A stretch of 14,265 bases of DNA from contig CAJXRJ010000107.1 in NCBI GenBank assembly GCA_913058555.1, forward strand, positions 1 through 14,265. The letters are read 5' to 3'. The DNA is from an uncultured bacterium (lineage in GTDB: Bacteria; Planctomycetota; UBA1135; GCA-002686595). Position 1 is the first letter of the stretch; the number at the start of each line of letters is the position of its first letter. Below, one piece after another: positions 5,893 through 13,277 of this stretch. The notes under the pieces were generated by a model. That model saw only the letters and a list, made by a program, of their open reading frames with translations. It did not search any database and had not been told where the DNA came from. The translations under genes were made by a program, and so were the position numbers.

Positions 5893-7707
5893 TGTGTCGC
5901 CGGAGAGTTCCCCCGTGACGAATCCGTTCACGCAGACGATGTCGCGCGTCCCATCGAGGTCGATGTCCGGGGAGGCCGCCGACCATGCCCAGCCGGAGCG
6001 CGTACCGCCCATGTCGCCGCGCACAAAGCCTGCTTTGCCGCCCTCAAGCTCGGTGCCAAGGAAGACCTTGTTGCCGTTCGCCATCTGGATCATGCCCTGC
6101 GTCGCGGCCGTTCCGCGGCGCTCTTCCACGCCCCCTAGCAGCCGGGTGCCTGAGGTCGACGTAGGACTCGACAGGTAGAGGTCCAGTCGCCCGTCCCCGT
6201 TGAGGTCGGTCCAGAGGGCCCCCATCACGTTGCCCCGAACATCGACGCCAAGTTCCGCTGCGGCGTCCTCGAACGTGCCGTCCCCGCGGTTGCGCCAGAG
6301 ACGGCTCGTGCCGAAGTTGTTCGCCACGTAGAGGTCCTGGTCGCCGTCTTCGTCGAAGTCAGCGGCAGCGCTGGCGTAGCTCCAGCGCTTGTCGCCCATG
6401 CCCGCGGCCTCGGTGCCGTCCTCGAACTTCTTGCCGCCGCGATTCAGAAGCAATAGATCCGGCGCCCCGTTGGACGCCTCGATCCACGAGTCGTTGATCT
6501 CAAAGTCCATCCGGCCATAGCCGCAAGCGAACAGATCCGTGAACCCGTCGCCGTTCGCATCAAACGCCGTGAGGGAGTATGCGGGTATCGAGTGAGCGCC
6601 CACCAGGGTCTCGCGGGAGACGTCCTTGAAGCGCCCCTTGCCGTCATTCTCGTAAAGTTCAAGGGCACGGCCCTTGGGCTGGTTCGCGAGATCGAGCCAG
6701 CCCACATGCCCCACGGCCAGGTCCTGATCCCCGTCGCGGTCGTAGTCAAAGAAGACCGCGCCTGTCCCCCCACCGGTGCCGAAGAGACCGCGGGTCTGCG
6801 CTTCTTCCACGAAGGTTCCGTCGCCGCTGTTTCGATAGAGGAATCCCCGCTGGGCCCCAGGGACGAAGATGTCTAGCAATCCATCGCCGTCCACGTCCGC
6901 GGTCGCGGCACCGTTCCAGCCGTCGCCATCGTTCCCGGACTCGCCGTATCGCAAACCGTCGTAGGCCACGCCCGCGGCGCGACTCACTTCGGAGAACATC
7001 GGGCGCCGGTGATAGAGGAGCGTGCGGCTCTCCAAGCGAAGGGCGCTGATGACCCAGTCGCCCTCCCGGTTTTCAATGCGTGCCACGGCCTTCGCATCCA
7101 GCACCACGGTTCCGCGGTCCACGGCATGGCCCACGATGTGAATCGACGCTTCTGCTCGGCCCCATTTCACGACATCCCCGCGATTCGGCTCCTTCTGGAA
7201 GGACGCAGACGTGAGGCGCCATCGGGACTGCGACAACCGGGCGAGGGGCCCGATTCGATCCTCGATGGATTCGATGAAGGACGCTTTGCCCAAGACCCGG
7301 GAGGGGTCAGGCGCGCGGTAGCGCTCCACGCCCAGGGGGAGGAGCTCAAAGGAGCTGCCCCCCGCCGACAGTTCATCGATGGGGACGTTCGGGAAGAGCG
7401 ATTCGGCGCGCAGGTCCTCGGAGAAGGCGTCCGAGATCCCGTCGAAGTCGCGGATCCGGATCTTGTTCCCGAGGGCCTGGAACCAACCGTCGACGGTCTC
7501 CGCGAGCGCCTCGTTGTCGATCGCCCCTCGGATACGTCGGTCAGGCGCAGCGACCTCCACCCGGGGTCCTGGGCTTGGGGCTGCACCCTGACGTGCCCCG
7601 CTGGCAGCGGGCCCAGTGGCAGTTGACGCGGGCGATTCTTTGTCTTCGGGCCCGCCGCAAGCAACGGCGAGTAGCCCGGCGAGGACCGGGAAGAGAACGG
7701 ACTTCAT
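5890..7707 (-). CDS. N-terminal part of CRTAC1-like FG-GAP repeat lipoprotein, up to an in-frame TGA
   Basis: These 605 codons begin with a lipoprotein signal (MKSVLFPVLAGLLAVAC, lipid-bearing Cys17) and an Ala/Pro-rich linker to about residue 60. A domain at about 66-235 has no certain identity; its make-up recalls SnoaL/NTF2-like domains. From residue 238 (FSEVSRAAGVAYDG) it is a VCBS/FG-GAP beta-propeller. DxDxDGxxD-type calcium loops lie at about 271-279 (DVDGDGLLD), 321-329, 383-391, 451-459, 501-509 and 581-589. The block IVCVNGFVTGE leads directly into the TGA. The propeller and the following ASPIC domain are one family unit, so a product ending here would be cut mid-domain. The start is ATG 7707, fixed by the signal peptide. 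The gene stands 83 bases after the DUF445 gene in the same direction; a TAATCT at 7745-7740 could be a -10 box but no -35 is apparent. Confidence 0.88.
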   Translation of the reverse strand: MKSVLFPVLAGLLAVACGGPEDKESPASTATGPAASGARQGAAPSPGPRVEVAAPDRRIRGAIDNEALAETVDGWFQALGNKIRIRDFDGISDAFSEDLRAESLFPNVPIDELSAGGSSFELLPLGVERYRAPDPSRVLGKASFIESIEDRIGPLARLSQSRWRLTSASFQKEPNRGDVVKWGRAEASIHIVGHAVDRGTVVLDAKAVARIENREGDWVISALRLESRTLLYHRRPMFSEVSRAAGVAYDGLRYGESGNDGDGWNGAATADVDGDGLLDIFVPGAQRGFLYRNSGDGTFVEEAQTRGLFGTGGGTGAVFFDYDRDGDQDLAVGHVGWLDLANQPKGRALELYENDGKGRFKDVSRETLVGAHSIPAYSLTAFDANGDGFTDLFACGYGRMDFEINDSWIEASNGAPDLLLLNRGGKKFEDGTEAAGMGDKRWSYASAAADFDEDGDQDLYVANNFGTSRLWRNRGDGTFEDAAAELGVDVRGNVMGALWTDLNGDGRLDLYLSSPTSTSGTRLLGGVEERRGTAATQGMIQMANGNKVFLGTELEGGKAGFVRGDMGGTRSGWAWSAASPDIDLDGTRDIVCVNGFVTGELSGDT

Positions 7708-7790
7708 GGCGGTGGCGGTGCAGGACGAAGCGGCACCAGAGATTAGCCCGTTCTCGCCCCCGCGGCCCGAAGTGCTCCCTCCCAGCGCCG

Positions 7791-8399
7791 TCAGTTTGAA
7801 AGGAAGTACAGCAAGACCGCCTGGATCAGCCCCACAAGCCCGCCGAGCAGCCCCCCGAGCACCTCAATCGATCGCAGCTCCCGGGCGGCGACCTGGAGCA
7901 CGAGCTGCTCGATTCGAGCCACGGGGAAGTTGGCGACCTTCGATTCCACGAGCTCATGGACATCGACGCCGTCCTCCAGGCCCTTCTGCAGGGCCCCCGC
8001 GAGGCTCGCCTTGTTCTTGATGACCCCTTGGACAGCGTGGCGCCGCAGGTCCGCCACCCGGTCGTCGGTCAGGAATCCCCCGACCAGCGGCAGCCGGCGC
8101 AGCTCCTCGATCTTGGGTGCCAGACCCTGCTCGAAGGCACGGTCCACCACCTCTTCCAGGTCGATCTTCTCAAGGGCCCCCACCAGGTCCTCTGGCCGCA
8201 CGAGGTGATCCCCCACCACGGCACCGATGCTTTTGGCGAGCTCCGCCTGCCGCCGGCCGATGAGACCCTGCACCTTGAAGCCGAGAATGCTCTTCGGCTC
8301 GATCGGCCGGAAGATCATGTGCACGGCGAGGCGATTGGTCGCGTACCCGATGAGGGCACCGACTGCGGGGAGAATGACCCAGTAGCTCCAGCTATCCAT
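7791..8399 (-). CDS. DUF445 family membrane protein
   Basis: A 202-residue protein matching the short form of DUF445 (YheB/YjiN-related), whose biochemical role is unknown. The N-terminus is a membrane helix with the family signature 'IGYATNRLAVHMIFRP' (about 17-32), followed by GFKVQGLIGRRQAELAKSIG. The middle is a charged, mostly helical region (LVRPEDLVGALEKIDLEE onward). The C-terminus is a second hydrophobic helix (about 182-200, LGGLLGGLVGLIQAVLLYFL) ending four residues later. The family's Bacillus member YheB has about 380 residues, but short versions of about 200-230 residues with the same ends are common, so this is probably complete. The start is ATG 8399; no Shine-Dalgarno is visible. 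It diverges from the SDR gene across 92 bases. Confidence 0.88.
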   Translation of the reverse strand: MDSWSYWVILPAVGALIGYATNRLAVHMIFRPIEPKSILGFKVQGLIGRRQAELAKSIGAVVGDHLVRPEDLVGALEKIDLEEVVDRAFEQGLAPKIEELRRLPLVGGFLTDDRVADLRRHAVQGVIKNKASLAGALQKGLEDGVDVHELVESKVANFPVARIEQLVLQVAARELRSIEVLGGLLGGLVGLIQAVLLYFLSN

Positions 8400-8491
8400 G
8401 GCGGTGAGTATCAGGGCGCGCGGTCCCCGAAAGCAACGGACGACCGCCGTGGCAGCGATACGGAGTCCGGGACTGCTACTATCGCGGCCCT
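8400..8491. promoter_or_regulatory. Divergent promoter region between DUF445 and SDR genes
   Basis: These 92 bases hold the starts of two divergent genes, so they must carry two promoters unless transcription enters from elsewhere. Rightward, TACTAT (8477-8482) ends nine bases before the ATG at 8492. Leftward, GATACT (8412-8407) ends seven bases before the ATG at 8399. Both are -10-like and closer to the ATG than a normal leader with a ribosome-binding site would allow, and neither gene shows a Shine-Dalgarno. No convincing -35 boxes are seen. Short AT-richer hexamers can occur by chance. Confidence 0.3.
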
Positions 8492-9334
8492 ATGGCACCC
8501 CAGACGTCCCACGTTCCGAAGCGCGAGAACCTGACCGCCCACCGAATCCGGCACCGGGGCTTCGTGTTCGGCGCCACGGGCTACGTCGGGAGCGCCGTGG
8601 TGAGGCTCCTCGCTGAGGACGCCGATATGGAGGCCGTGGTGGCCCACATTCGCCCGGAGTCCACGTCCCTGGAGCTCGCGCGGATACGCTTCGAGAGCCT
8701 CAAAATCGGCGGCGACGGGGCGGCCGTCTCGGTGGACACGACGCCCCTTGAGGCCTCCGCCTTTGCGGCCACTCTCAAGCGATTGGCGCCCACACACCTT
8801 TTTCTGTGCCACGGGACGACGGCCAAGCGGGCGAGCGCCGAGGGCATCGACGATCCCTACGAGACCATCGACCTCGGCCTGACCGCACTTCTCTGCGAAG
8901 CCGCGGCCCAGCAGGACATCCCGCCCCGGGTAATCTACCTCTCGTCCGTAGGCGCGTCGGCGAAGGCCCGGGGCGCCTACCTGCGCGCCAGGGGCAAAGC
9001 AGAGGACCTGGTCCGCTCCAGCGGCTTGCCGTTCACGATCTGTCAGGCCCCGCTCCTGAACGGACCCGACCGGCCCGGGTATCGCCGGGGTGAGACCTGG
9101 GCACGCCGCCTCCTCGACCCCACGCTCCGCTTGCTCGGGGGAATCGGCCTTTCCAAAACACGGGACCGGTACCTATCCATGGACGCCAATGAGGCTGCCG
9201 AGGGCCTCGTCCGAACGGGGTTTCACTACATGACGATCGGGCGCACGGTGAAGAGCGATGAACTGCGCCGCGAAGGGGTCTACGAACGCGAGCGTTGGGT
9301 CCCCGCCTCACGCCGCGATACCGATCGATTCTGA
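8492..9334 (+). CDS. Atypical SDR / NAD(P)-binding Rossmann-fold protein
   Basis: A 280-residue protein of the extended or atypical short-chain dehydrogenase group (NmrA/HTATIP2-like). The dinucleotide-binding glycine motif is GATGYVG at 27-33. The strand VIYLSSVGASA (148-157) ends in the catalytic-type Ser pair. Tyr163 and Lys169 (YLRARGK) resemble the atypical-SDR variant in which Tyr and Lys are further apart than the classical YxxxK. The block LVRSSGLPFTICQAPLLNGP (173-192) is the usual substrate-side turn. The substrate cannot be told from the sequence; such proteins act on sugars, quinones or electron carriers, or serve as redox-sensing regulators. The start is ATG 8492; the Rossmann motif begins about 25 residues in, so a slightly later start is possible but no better codon is evident. 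It overlaps the S1 gene by one base. Confidence 0.82.
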   Translation: MAPQTSHVPKRENLTAHRIRHRGFVFGATGYVGSAVVRLLAEDADMEAVVAHIRPESTSLELARIRFESLKIGGDGAAVSVDTTPLEASAFAATLKRLAPTHLFLCHGTTAKRASAEGIDDPYETIDLGLTALLCEAAAQQDIPPRVIYLSSVGASAKARGAYLRARGKAEDLVRSSGLPFTICQAPLLNGPDRPGYRRGETWARRLLDPTLRLLGGIGLSKTRDRYLSMDANEAAEGLVRTGFHYMTIGRTVKSDELRREGVYERERWVPASRRDTDRF

Positions 9335-10515
9335 TGTCCCGCTTCCGACCGCTACAAAGCCCCCCCGACCCCGAAGATCGCGAACGGGGTGCCCATACGC
9401 TCGAGGTCTTCAAGGGGACCATCATCGGGATCTACGGAGACGACGTCTTTGTGGAGCTTGGGCCACGCAAGGAAGGCCTCATCCCGAAGTACGCGTTCCT
9501 CCGGCCGCCTGCGGTCGGGGAGGAATACGAATTCACCCTGCGCGGCCGCGAAGACTCCCTGTGGATGCTCAATCTCATCGATGAGCGCACGCTGGAGCAA
9601 TGGGAGGACCTCGAGGAGGGCAGCCTGATCACGGCACGGGTCTTGGCCAAGACCCACGACGGGTACCAGCTGAAGGTTGGCCCCCTCCACGCCTACATGC
9701 CATTCTCGAAGAGCGGCGTACGCAAGTCCCGCGAGCGCGGCAAGCTCCTCGGGCGATCGATCGTGGTCGAGGTGCTTTCGGTGGACCCAGACAAGCAGCG
9801 GGCTGTGGTATCTCGCAAGGCCGTGCTCAAGATGCAGAAGGCGGGGCAGTCGCCCGACGCCATCGTGCCCGGGCAGACGGTGCAAGGGCGCGTGGCGCGC
9901 ATCGAGCCCTACGGCGTGTTCATCAAGATCGGCCGAGGACGTGAGGGCCTTTGCCACATCTCCAACATGTCAGTCGAGCGCCTGAAGCACCCGAGTGACA
10001 TGGTGAAACTCGGCGAAGTGATCGAGGCGCGCGTGATCCACGTCCGCGCAGGCGGCAAGCGCATTGGCCTGGGCCTCAAACAACTCCATGAGAGTCCCTG
10101 GGCCCGCGTCGAGCGCGAGAACTGGGAGGGCCAAATCGTCCCGATCGAGATCGTGCGAACGGGGAGCTATGGCGCCGTGGCGCGACTGTTCCCAGGCCTG
10201 GAAGGCATCGTGCCCATCTCGGAGTGTGCAGGACTGAAACCGCGCCAGGGACTCGCCGCAGGCGACAAGCGCTCGGCGCGCATCCTGGACCTGGATCCAG
10301 ACGAGGAGCGCATCGCCTTCAGCCTTCAACACCCCGGTGGCGGCCCCATTCACCCCGACGAGGCGGAGACCATCGCTCAGTTTGAGTCGATCAAGGAGCT
10401 CCCCGAGATCCAGCGGATCATCCCGCAGCGGCCCGAAGCACGGGAGGCCGGCGCATCGACAAACGTTGGGGACCTCCTTCGTCGCGCGCTCGGACAGACT
10501 CCGAAGCGGGACTGA
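9334..10515 (+). CDS. Four-domain S1 RNA-binding protein (ribosomal protein S1-like)
   Basis: A 393-residue cytosolic protein with four OB-fold S1 domains at about 24-80 (VFKGTIIGIYGDDVFVELG), 96-163, 178-248 and 264-332. The third is the most typical (GQTVQGRVARIEPYGVFIKI, then GLCHISNMS). Domain two keeps the YMPFSKSG and VVSRK features seen in S1 proteins. The tail of about 55 residues is acidic then basic. E. coli S1 has six domains and 557 residues, so this is either a short S1 or a paralogue that binds structured RNA. The start is ATG 9334, whose first base is the last base of the SDR stop (TGATG), which suggests translational coupling. The frame remains open to 9295, but that extension lies inside the SDR gene. 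Confidence 0.87.
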   Translation: MSRFRPLQSPPDPEDRERGAHTLEVFKGTIIGIYGDDVFVELGPRKEGLIPKYAFLRPPAVGEEYEFTLRGREDSLWMLNLIDERTLEQWEDLEEGSLITARVLAKTHDGYQLKVGPLHAYMPFSKSGVRKSRERGKLLGRSIVVEVLSVDPDKQRAVVSRKAVLKMQKAGQSPDAIVPGQTVQGRVARIEPYGVFIKIGRGREGLCHISNMSVERLKHPSDMVKLGEVIEARVIHVRAGGKRIGLGLKQLHESPWARVERENWEGQIVPIEIVRTGSYGAVARLFPGLEGIVPISECAGLKPRQGLAAGDKRSARILDLDPDEERIAFSLQHPGGGPIHPDEAETIAQFESIKELPEIQRIIPQRPEAREAGASTNVGDLLRRALGQTPKRD

Positions 10516-10680
10516 CGCGGCCGGCGTCCCGGATGCGGGCAGATTCTGTCCCGATCACGGAACTTGAGGCGTACTTCGTTCAACTCGCCGATCGGAACAC
10601 AAGTCCAACGGCTGGATCCGTCGATGCCGACGCGGAGGCGTGCCGAAAGGATGCTTCCACCTTCCGTCGACGAGCCAAAT

Positions 10681-10687
10681 AGAGAGG
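10681..10687 (+). promoter_or_regulatory. Shine-Dalgarno fixing the start at 10693
   Basis: AGAGAGG is placed five bases before ATG 10693. It is the clearest ribosome-binding site on the plus strand and selects this start over the in-frame TTG 10564, ATG 10621 and ATG 10651. The rest of the spacer (10516-10680) shows short GC-rich stems such as CGGGAC (10507-10512) with GTCCCG (10526-10531), which begins inside the S1 gene, but no clear promoter or U-run terminator. Confidence 0.65.
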
Positions 10688-10692
10688 ACTGG

Positions 10693-13206
10693 ATGAACTG
10701 CCTGAATTTGTGGAAGCCGCGCCGGCTTCAACCCCGTGTGCATCAGAGGGGAACGGCGCTCTTTGCCGTGGTGCCCATCGCCATCTTGGTGATGTCGCTC
10801 ATGATCGCGTTCGTGGGAACGAGCGTTGAGACGAGCCGGGCCACCGTGGCCCACCAGGCGGGCTTCCGCGCCCGCGCCGCTGCGCAGAACGCAGCCTCCA
10901 TGGCCATCGCCACGCTTTGGGGCAACTTCGAGAAGGCCACGGCTGGTACTCAGGCCCAGATGTGGAGCTTCCGGCAGCACATGGATGGCCTTGGGGTGAC
11001 GGACCAATCCGAATCCTCCAAGCCCCACCGCACCGCCTTCCGGCAGGCACTCAGCCTCCCGACAGATAAGGACGGTCGGTTTGAGATCGGCGGCATCGAA
11101 ATCGAGCGCCTCGACATCTACCGCACCGACAGCTGGGACTCCACGGAGATCATCATCGAAGTGGACGCGGTCGCCCGCGCCGGAGTCGATGGGTCGTCCA
11201 AGGAACGCAGGAGTTCCGTGCAGGAGGTCTACACCATCGCCCCCCCCGAGTGGGACGGCCTCGACTTCGCACTGCTTGCGAACAACATCAACTGCCTGCT
11301 CTGCCACACGACCATCGACAACGCAGAGCGGTACTACAACAACTCGCCCGCGCTGGCAGGGACGTACGACCCCGTCAAGGTGGGCTCGATCGACTCGATC
11401 CACTTCCGTAGTGATCCAGACTCCAAGATCGCCGGCCGCGCGCTGATCGGCGGCGACGCCATCAAGGGCGACGGCACGAACATCGCCGACTGGTCGAAGT
11501 TCAACCTGAAGACCGCGAAGCTGAACTCGAACGACAAGCTCTGGGAGGACAGCTTCCAGAACCTCCAGTTCGACAAGCTCGCGATGTTTGACAGCGCGGC
11601 GCCTTCTGCGGACGCGACGATGTACCTGGACTTCTTCCAGAACCAGACATCGACGGACCTGACCCTGCCGGACAGCTTCCCGTCGCCGTATCCGGACAAC
11701 GGCGGCTACGACCCGGTCACGGGAGCCCCTCGGACGGACCTCGCCGGCAACCGTATCGTGGACGACTCGGAGTTCATCGCGACCGTGCAGGGCTCGAAGG
11801 GGACCATCAGCGGCGGAAAAATCTCGGTCGCGGCCCCTGGGCAGAAGATCTCCAAGGAGTCGGAACGCGCCAAGTTCATGAACGGTACCGACGTGAACAT
11901 CTCTGGCGTGACCGAGGGCAACGTCTTCCTCCACGGAACCAAGAACGACCCGATCGTTCTCAACGGTGACGTGGCGGTCAACGGCGACGTCATCCTGAGT
12001 GGTTACGTCATCGGAGAGGGCACGGTTCGCGCCAAGGGCAACGTGTACGTGCCCGGGGACTTGATCTACGCAGACAGTGGTCGGAAGTCTTCGAACCGCA
12101 CGTTCGGTGTCGCCGATGATGGCCGCACGAACAGCCTCGCCGTTGCCGCAGGCGGCAACGTCGTCATTGGCGACTTCTATCGTCCCGCCTGGGGCAGTGG
12201 CACGCCGACGAACGGTGAGAGCAGCGGCAGCTTCAACTTCACGATGGACGAGCTCGCCATCTTCAACCGCCAAGAGTGGATCAAGACGCAGCCGACGCTT
12301 CCAGGAAAGGCGGAGAAGGTCCAGGACGGCGTCAACGTCTCCTACTACGACGAGAAGGTCAAAGAGTACTACTGGAAGACCGTCAACACCTACGCCTGGG
12401 TGAAGACCGGCGAGCGGATCAAGGTCACCAAGTACAAGTGGATTTGGGTGAGCAACGGCAAGTCCGGCGAGTACGAGGTCAAGACCAAGAAGAAGGTCGA
12501 GAACGGCTTCTACTGGAAGGACGTCAAAGAGAAGGTCAAGACCGGAACCAAGAAGGTGGAGAAGTACCGGTGGGTCAAGACCGGGCGGCGGCTCCGCAAG
12601 GAAACGCCCAAGTACAAGTGGGTCACTCCGCAGGTGACGAACCCGTACTTCGTCGCGAGTCACACCCCGAGGTACTACTCCTTCTCGGAGGGTTCGACCG
12701 TCCCGATCTTCAACAAGGACGGCCACTTCGACCCGGTGACGAAGCACTGGCTGAGCGACGAGCGGGCCGCCGAATGGTCGAGCAGCAAGCTCACGTACGC
12801 CGATGTGGACGATAGGAGCGACCCGGTGCTTTACAACGCCGATGGGACTCCAAAGGCCGTGGTCTCGACCGTGGCTCCAACGGGAGACTGGATGTCCGCT
12901 GACATGATGCAGAAGACCATCAAGCTGAGTCAGGCGAAGGTCCAAAGCAACTCGAAGACCGTCGAGATCGATGCGACGCTCTACAGCGCCAACAGCATCC
13001 TGGGCACGGTGCCCTCCACGAAGAGCCCCCACACCGACGGGACGCTCCTCGTCAACGGGGGCATTGTGGCCGCGGACGTCGGCATCCTGGCGCCTAACGG
13101 CACCCAGGTGAACTACGACGGGCGTGGGGCCCGGGCACTGTCCATCCGCTCGGATACCGGCCTGGGCGTCATCCGCCGCCTCAGCGCGCCGCTACCGAAC
13201 CTGTAA
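10693..13206 (+). CDS. Large PilX/GspK-like pilin-related surface protein with a CXXCH motif
   Basis: This 837-residue protein starts with a short basic leader ending QRG (residues 18-20), then a hydrophobic segment (TALFAVVPIAILVMSLMIAF). This resembles prepilin-peptidase substrates of the PilX/GspK kind, which lack Glu at +5; here +5 is Ala25. Residues about 44-180 are an alpha/beta pilin-like region. NCLLCHT at 200-206 is a CXXCH heme-attachment motif (Cys201, Cys204, His205); the only other cysteine I find is Cys3 in the leader. Repeated short strands such as VFLHG, VLNGDVAVNGDVILSG and GNVYVPGDLIY (about 415-460) suggest a beta-solenoid. Residues 559-644 hold a Lys/Tyr/Trp-rich repeat. 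The C-terminal part ends with LLVNGGIVAADVGILAPNG. I do not recognise a characterised homologue. A surface appendage or envelope structural role is inferred; covalent heme is possible but unproven. Confidence 0.8.
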   Translation: MNCLNLWKPRRLQPRVHQRGTALFAVVPIAILVMSLMIAFVGTSVETSRATVAHQAGFRARAAAQNAASMAIATLWGNFEKATAGTQAQMWSFRQHMDGLGVTDQSESSKPHRTAFRQALSLPTDKDGRFEIGGIEIERLDIYRTDSWDSTEIIIEVDAVARAGVDGSSKERRSSVQEVYTIAPPEWDGLDFALLANNINCLLCHTTIDNAERYYNNSPALAGTYDPVKVGSIDSIHFRSDPDSKIAGRALIGGDAIKGDGTNIADWSKFNLKTAKLNSNDKLWEDSFQNLQFDKLAMFDSAAPSADATMYLDFFQNQTSTDLTLPDSFPSPYPDNGGYDPVTGAPRTDLAGNRIVDDSEFIATVQGSKGTISGGKISVAAPGQKISKESERAKFMNGTDVNISGVTEGNVFLHGTKNDPIVLNGDVAVNGDVILSGYVIGEGTVRAKGNVYVPGDLIYADSGRKSSNRTFGVADDGRTNSLAVAAGGNVVIGDFYRPAWGSGTPTNGESSGSFNFTMDELAIFNRQEWIKTQPTLPGKAEKVQDGVNVSYYDEKVKEYYWKTVNTYAWVKTGERIKVTKYKWIWVSNGKSGEYEVKTKKKVENGFYWKDVKEKVKTGTKKVEKYRWVKTGRRLRKETPKYKWVTPQVTNPYFVASHTPRYYSFSEGSTVPIFNKDGHFDPVTKHWLSDERAAEWSSSKLTYADVDDRSDPVLYNADGTPKAVVSTVAPTGDWMSADMMQKTIKLSQAKVQSNSKTVEIDATLYSANSILGTVPSTKSPHTDGTLLVNGGIVAADVGILAPNGTQVNYDGRGARALSIRSDTGLGVIRRLSAPLPNL
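12367..12624 (+). repeat. Lys/Tyr/Trp-rich internal protein repeat
   Basis: Within the pilin-like protein, residues 559-596 (EYYWKTVNTYAWVKTGE onward, YKWIWV inside) and 606-644 (FYWKDV, then YRWVKTGRR and YKWV) repeat the pattern [YF]YWK-x-V ... Y-x-WVKTG-x-R ... KYKW. Basic and aromatic residues dominate, while the flanking regions are acidic or Asp/Asn-rich. The nucleotide copies differ at many positions, so this is an old duplication and not an assembly artefact. Confidence 0.7.
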
Positions 13207-13228
13207 GGAGCCGCTTCGGCTTCGATGC

Positions 13229-13270
13229 GAGCCCGGCATGGGAAGGCGATGGCCTTCCCATGCCGGGCTC
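13229..13270. terminator. Perfect 19-bp hairpin between convergent genes
   Basis: Bases 13229-13247 (GAGCCCGGCATGGGAAGGC) pair without mismatch with 13252-13270 around the loop GATG. It lies 23 bases after the TAA of the pilin-like gene and 8 bases past the stop of the convergent membrane-protein gene, so it can fold in both transcripts and probably acts as a bidirectional terminator or 3'-end stabiliser. Neither side has a real U-run. A smaller stem AGCCG/CGGCT (13209-13221) precedes it. Confidence 0.65.
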
Positions 13271-13277
13271 TCGCTAT

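Noticed and set aside
5860..5900. Frameshift as the cause of the break in the FG-GAP/ASPIC gene
   Set aside because: Both halves are in the same frame. The distance from the TGA to the next part is a multiple of three, and only the TGA interrupts it.
4948..6138. 396-codon plus-strand open frame
   Set aside because: It lies wholly opposite the FG-GAP/ASPIC-TlpA frame, has no recognisable domain and has the composition of a GC-rich shadow.
10555..13032. 825-codon open frame on the minus strand opposite the pilin-like gene
   Set aside because: It is an antisense shadow: the plus-strand frame has a clear Shine-Dalgarno, a signal-like N-terminus, a CXXCH motif and recognisable repeats. The antisense product is Val/Arg/Asp-rich without any recognisable domain. 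Long antisense frames are common in GC-rich genes.
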